The position numbers and the translations under genes are program-made. Under the pieces are notes generated by a model. The model saw only the letters and a program-made list of their open reading frames with translations, was not told the DNA's origin and did no database searches. From Devosia sp. (GTDB lineage Bacteria; Pseudomonadota; Alphaproteobacteria; Rhizobiales; Devosiaceae), in assembly GCA_028290225.1 (NCBI GenBank), contig JAQGKH010000348.1, forward strand, positions 1 through 7,007: a stretch of DNA of 7,007 nt, written 5' to 3'. Of the stretch, positions 5,417 through 7,007 are shown one piece after another; within the stretch, counting starts at the first letter, position 1; each line of letters starts with the position of its first letter.

Positions 5417-6342
5417 CAGATGCGGGCCGAGAAAGTATCGCAATCGCTTGGATTGCCCGACTGGAAGCCACGATCGAACCAGTTGCGGCGTTGCGCCGAT
5501 GTGCCGTGATTGAAGGTCTTGGGCACGGCAAAGCCCTGCGAGCGCTCCTGCAGCGTGTCGTCACCGATCTGCTCGGCTGCGTTGAGCGCTTCCTCGAAGT
5601 CACCCGTGTCGAGAAGGTTCTGCTGCCCGGCATAGTTGGCCCACACGCCGGCATAGCAATCGGCCTGCAGCTCGATGCGTACGGAATACGCATTGGCGTC
5701 TTCCTGGCTCATGCCCTGCCGGCGCTGGTTGAACTCGGGCAGAACCCCGGTCAGGTTCTGCACATGGTGACCCACTTCATGGGCCAGAACATAGGCCTGC
5801 GCAAAGTCACCCGGCGCTCCGAACTGCTGGCGCAACTGGTCGTAAAAACTCAGATCGATGTAAACCTGCTGGTCCCCGGGGCAGTAGAACGGCCCCGTGC
5901 TGGAATCCGCCGTGCCACATGCCGTGTTCACCTGGTCGGTGAACAGCACGACGCGCGGCTCGGGATAGTCCTGGCCCTGCGCCTGGAACACCTCGGTCCA
6001 CAGATTCTCGGTTTCCTTGACCACCACCCCGACAAAGTCGGCCAGCTCATCCTCGCCCTGCGCCGGCAGGTTGCGCGAGGAGGTTTGCGCGGGTGCCGCG
6101 CCGGTTGAACTGCCGGTCAGCATATCGAGCGGGTTCTGCCCCGTGGCAAACCAGATGATCCCCAGCACCACGATGGTGCCAAACAGGCCCAGGCCACCGC
6201 CGGTGCGGCCGCCCATGGGAATGCGCATGCCACCACCGCGTCCGAGGCCACCAAGCCCGCCACCCAGGCCGCCGCCAAGCCCGCCGCCCCTCCCCCGCCG
6301 GTCTTCGACGTTCGAGCTACGGTCTCTTCCCTGCCACTTCAT
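5416..6342 (-). CDS. ypfJ: Neutral zinc metallopeptidase, YpfJ family
   Basis: This is a 308-residue predicted membrane-anchored protease of the YpfJ/Zn_peptidase family. The start MKWQGRDRSSNVEDRRG is the usual family opening. Residues 19-38 are almost only glycine and leucine (a repeated GGGL). A single membrane helix lies at about 52-67 (GLFGTIVVLGIIWFAT), likely placing the catalytic domain in the periplasm. The zinc site is H188-E189-x-x-H192 in VLAHEVGHHVQ, with E224 of IELQADCYAG as the likely third ligand. Paired cysteines C142/C154 and C229/C301 could form disulphides. SAQRRNWFDRGF at 282-293 is a C-terminal family signature. Physiological substrates are unknown. A GAGGG ribosome binding site lies seven bases before the ATG. 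It overlaps the cupin gene by one base and is divergent from cpdB. Confidence 0.93.
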   Translation of the reverse strand: MKWQGRDRSSNVEDRRGRGGGLGGGLGGGLGGLGRGGGMRIPMGGRTGGGLGLFGTIVVLGIIWFATGQNPLDMLTGSSTGAAPAQTSSRNLPAQGEDELADFVGVVVKETENLWTEVFQAQGQDYPEPRVVLFTDQVNTACGTADSSTGPFYCPGDQQVYIDLSFYDQLRQQFGAPGDFAQAYVLAHEVGHHVQNLTGVLPEFNQRRQGMSQEDANAYSVRIELQADCYAGVWANYAGQQNLLDTGDFEEALNAAEQIGDDTLQERSQGFAVPKTFNHGTSAQRRNWFDRGFQSGNPSDCDTFSARI

Positions 6343-6349
6343 TTCGCAT

Positions 6350-6354
6350 CCCTC
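6350..6354 (-). promoter_or_regulatory. Ribosome binding site of the metallopeptidase
   Basis: The minus strand reads GAGGG, then seven bases, then ATG at 6342-6340. This supports the annotated start. I see no convincing -35/-10 pair for this gene in the spacer: a GATAGT at 6365-6360 would put the transcription start inside the ribosome binding site. Confidence 0.6.
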
Positions 6355-6373
6355 GTTGCACTATCTTGCCACC

Positions 6374-6400
6374 CGCCCTTCCATAAGCACTGGGAGGGCG
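6374..6400. repeat. 9-bp inverted repeat in the ypfJ/cpdB divergent spacer
   Basis: CGCCCTTCC (6374-6382) and GGGAGGGCG (6392-6400) are inverted repeats around a 9-nt centre (ATAAGCACT). On plus-strand RNA all nine pairs form with one G-U wobble; on minus-strand RNA there is one A-C mismatch. There is no T-run after it, so it is not an intrinsic terminator. It lies 31 bp upstream of the candidate cpdB -35 and 32 bp upstream of the ypfJ start, so an operator for either gene or a leader hairpin of ypfJ is possible. Confidence 0.4.
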
Positions 6401-6430
6401 TGGCGGTTCCCCTCCGCCCCGCAAGCCAAA

Positions 6431-6459
6431 TTGACCGGCTGCCGCAGAATGCCTAGGCT
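6431..6459 (+). promoter_or_regulatory. Candidate sigma-70 promoter for cpdB
   Basis: TTGACC (6431-6436) is a five-of-six match to the -35 consensus, followed by an ideal 17-nt spacer and TAGGCT (6454-6459), which keeps the TA...T of a -10. Transcription would start near 6466 and leave a leader of about 100 nt before cpdB. This is the best promoter-like pair in the window. A second TTGACC at 6515-6520 lacks a good -10. Confidence 0.45.
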
Positions 6460-6470
6460 AACCCCGGCCG

Positions 6471-6488
6471 TTGTCATCGCAGCGTCAC
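6471..6488 (+). promoter_or_regulatory. Weak Pho-box-like direct repeat upstream of cpdB
   Basis: TTGTCAT (6471-6477), four bases and GCGTCAC (6482-6488) have the 11-bp period of PhoB half-sites (consensus CTGTCAT), with six and about five of seven matches. A further CAGTCAC is at 6503-6509. The spacer bases are not AT-rich, and the box would lie downstream of the best promoter candidate, so activation from here would need another start site. Chance similarity is quite possible. Confidence 0.15.
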
Positions 6489-6557
6489 CGCGAGGCGGCA
6501 GACAGTCACCGAGTTTGACCCGCCCGACCAGGCGGCACTTCCTCCCCAGAGCAGTTC

Positions 6558-6562
6558 GGAGA
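6558..6562 (+). promoter_or_regulatory. Ribosome binding site deciding the cpdB start
   Basis: GGAGA at 6558-6562 is five bases before ATG 6568. Another ATG at 6563 reads only two codons before a TGA, so 6568 is the correct start. Confidence 0.6.
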
Positions 6563-6567
6563 ATGCG

Positions 6568-7007
6568 ATGAAGTTCGATCCCAAGATGTCCCGGCGCACT
6601 TTTCTTGCCGGCTCGGTCAGCGTGGGTGCCCTCGCCATGATGCACCCCTTTGCGACTTCCGCCCAGGCCAACCAGGCGCATCTGCGCATCCTGCAGACCA
6701 CCGACCTGCATGTCGCCGTGTTCCCCTACGACTATTATGCCGATGCGCCCAATGACACGATGGGCCTGACGCGCACCGCCGCGATCATCGACCAAATCCG
6801 CGCCGAAGCGGGCAATTCCATGCTGGTCGACAATGGTGACATCATCCAGGGCACCCCCATGGGCGTCTACATGGCCTATGAGAAAGGGCTGGAAGGCAAT
6901 GTCCACCCGATGATCGCTGCCATGAACACCCTTGGCTACGAAGCCGCCACCCTTGGCAATCACGAGTTCAACTACGGGCTTGAATATCTGGATGCGGCGC
7001 TGGCCGG
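6568..7007 (+). CDS. cpdB: 2',3'-cyclic-nucleotide 2'-phosphodiesterase/3'-nucleotidase (5' part, runs off the right edge)
   Basis: CpdB opens 2',3'-cyclic nucleotides and then removes the 3'-phosphate in the periplasm, so the cell can recover phosphate and nucleosides. 146 codons are present of an expected 650 or so. The N-terminus carries a twin-arginine signal: S8-R9-R10-T-F-L, a hydrophobic stretch to about residue 30, and a likely cleavage after A34 (SAQA/NQ). The calcineurin-like metallophosphatase motifs follow at normal spacing: D46-L-H48 in LQTTDLH, D88-N-G-D91 in VDNGDIIQG, and G130-N131-H132-E133 in TLGNHEFNYG. The matching E. coli region is closely similar (TTDLH, LVDNGD, GNHEFNYGL). 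The C-terminal 5'-nucleotidase domain lies outside the window. It is divergent from ypfJ across 225 bp. Membership of the UshA/CpdB superfamily is certain; the CpdB branch is strongly favoured by the FxYDYY and GNHEFNYG context. Confidence 0.93.
   Translation, partial: MKFDPKMSRRTFLAGSVSVGALAMMHPFATSAQANQAHLRILQTTDLHVAVFPYDYYADAPNDTMGLTRTAAIIDQIRAEAGNSMLVDNGDIIQGTPMGVYMAYEKGLEGNVHPMIAAMNTLGYEAATLGNHEFNYGLEYLDAALA

Noticed and set aside
6402..6418. GGCGG-TTCCCCT-CCGCC hairpin upstream of cpdB
   Set aside because: It is a 5-bp GC stem with no T-run and has competing pairings with the stronger neighbouring dyad. It is likely a by-product of composition.
6361..6963. 200-codon minus-strand open frame opposite cpdB
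   Set aside because: It is antisense to the CpdB metallophosphatase motifs and spans the ypfJ/cpdB spacer. No domain is recognisable.

Overview
The window looks like chromosomal housekeeping DNA from a GC-rich alphaproteobacterium, probably of the order Hyphomicrobiales and perhaps Devosia-like. This rests on base composition, the style of the proteins (DnaG, YqeY and CarA all read as alphaproteobacterial types) and the remembered neighbourhood of carA, yqeY and dnaG in that group. No tool was used, so the genus is a guess. I see no mobile elements, RNA genes, CRISPR arrays or defence genes.

Layout. On the minus strand, 1-1259 is the first 419 codons of DNA primase (dnaG), which runs off the left edge. 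It is divergent across 161 bp from a 12-helix MFS drug-efflux-type transporter on the plus strand (1421-2605). That gene converges on a GatB/YqeY-domain gene on the minus strand (2634-3086, TTG start). yqeY is divergent from carA (3221-4429, plus, GTG start), the small subunit of carbamoyl-phosphate synthetase. A GNAT acetyltransferase (4446-4898) follows 16 bp after carA. Next come two translationally coupled minus-strand genes: a YpfJ-type membrane-anchored zinc metallopeptidase (5416-6342), then a YjlB-type cupin (4895-5416). A 225-bp divergent spacer leads to cpdB (6568 to the right edge, plus), a periplasmic 2',3'-cyclic-nucleotide phosphodiesterase/3'-nucleotidase with a twin-arginine signal.

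How the genes work together. carA feeds arginine and pyrimidine synthesis. yqeY (a tRNA-amidotransferase-related fold) and dnaG (replication priming) are the remains of a conserved core cluster that normally continues into rpoD beyond the left edge; here the MFS gene separates yqeY from dnaG. The metallopeptidase and cupin form a two-gene unit of unknown function. cpdB scavenges phosphate and nucleosides in the periplasm.

The points worth a second look are small-scale. dnaG and the MFS gene both lack a ribosome binding site and may be leaderless. Two gene ends share one CTAG stop. There is a TGATG coupling junction. CTAG sites lie mostly outside coding sequence. The cpdB spacer holds a 9-bp dyad, a good promoter and a weak Pho-box-like repeat. 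I did not find a convincing new multi-gene system. No gene-free stretch exceeds 300 bp.
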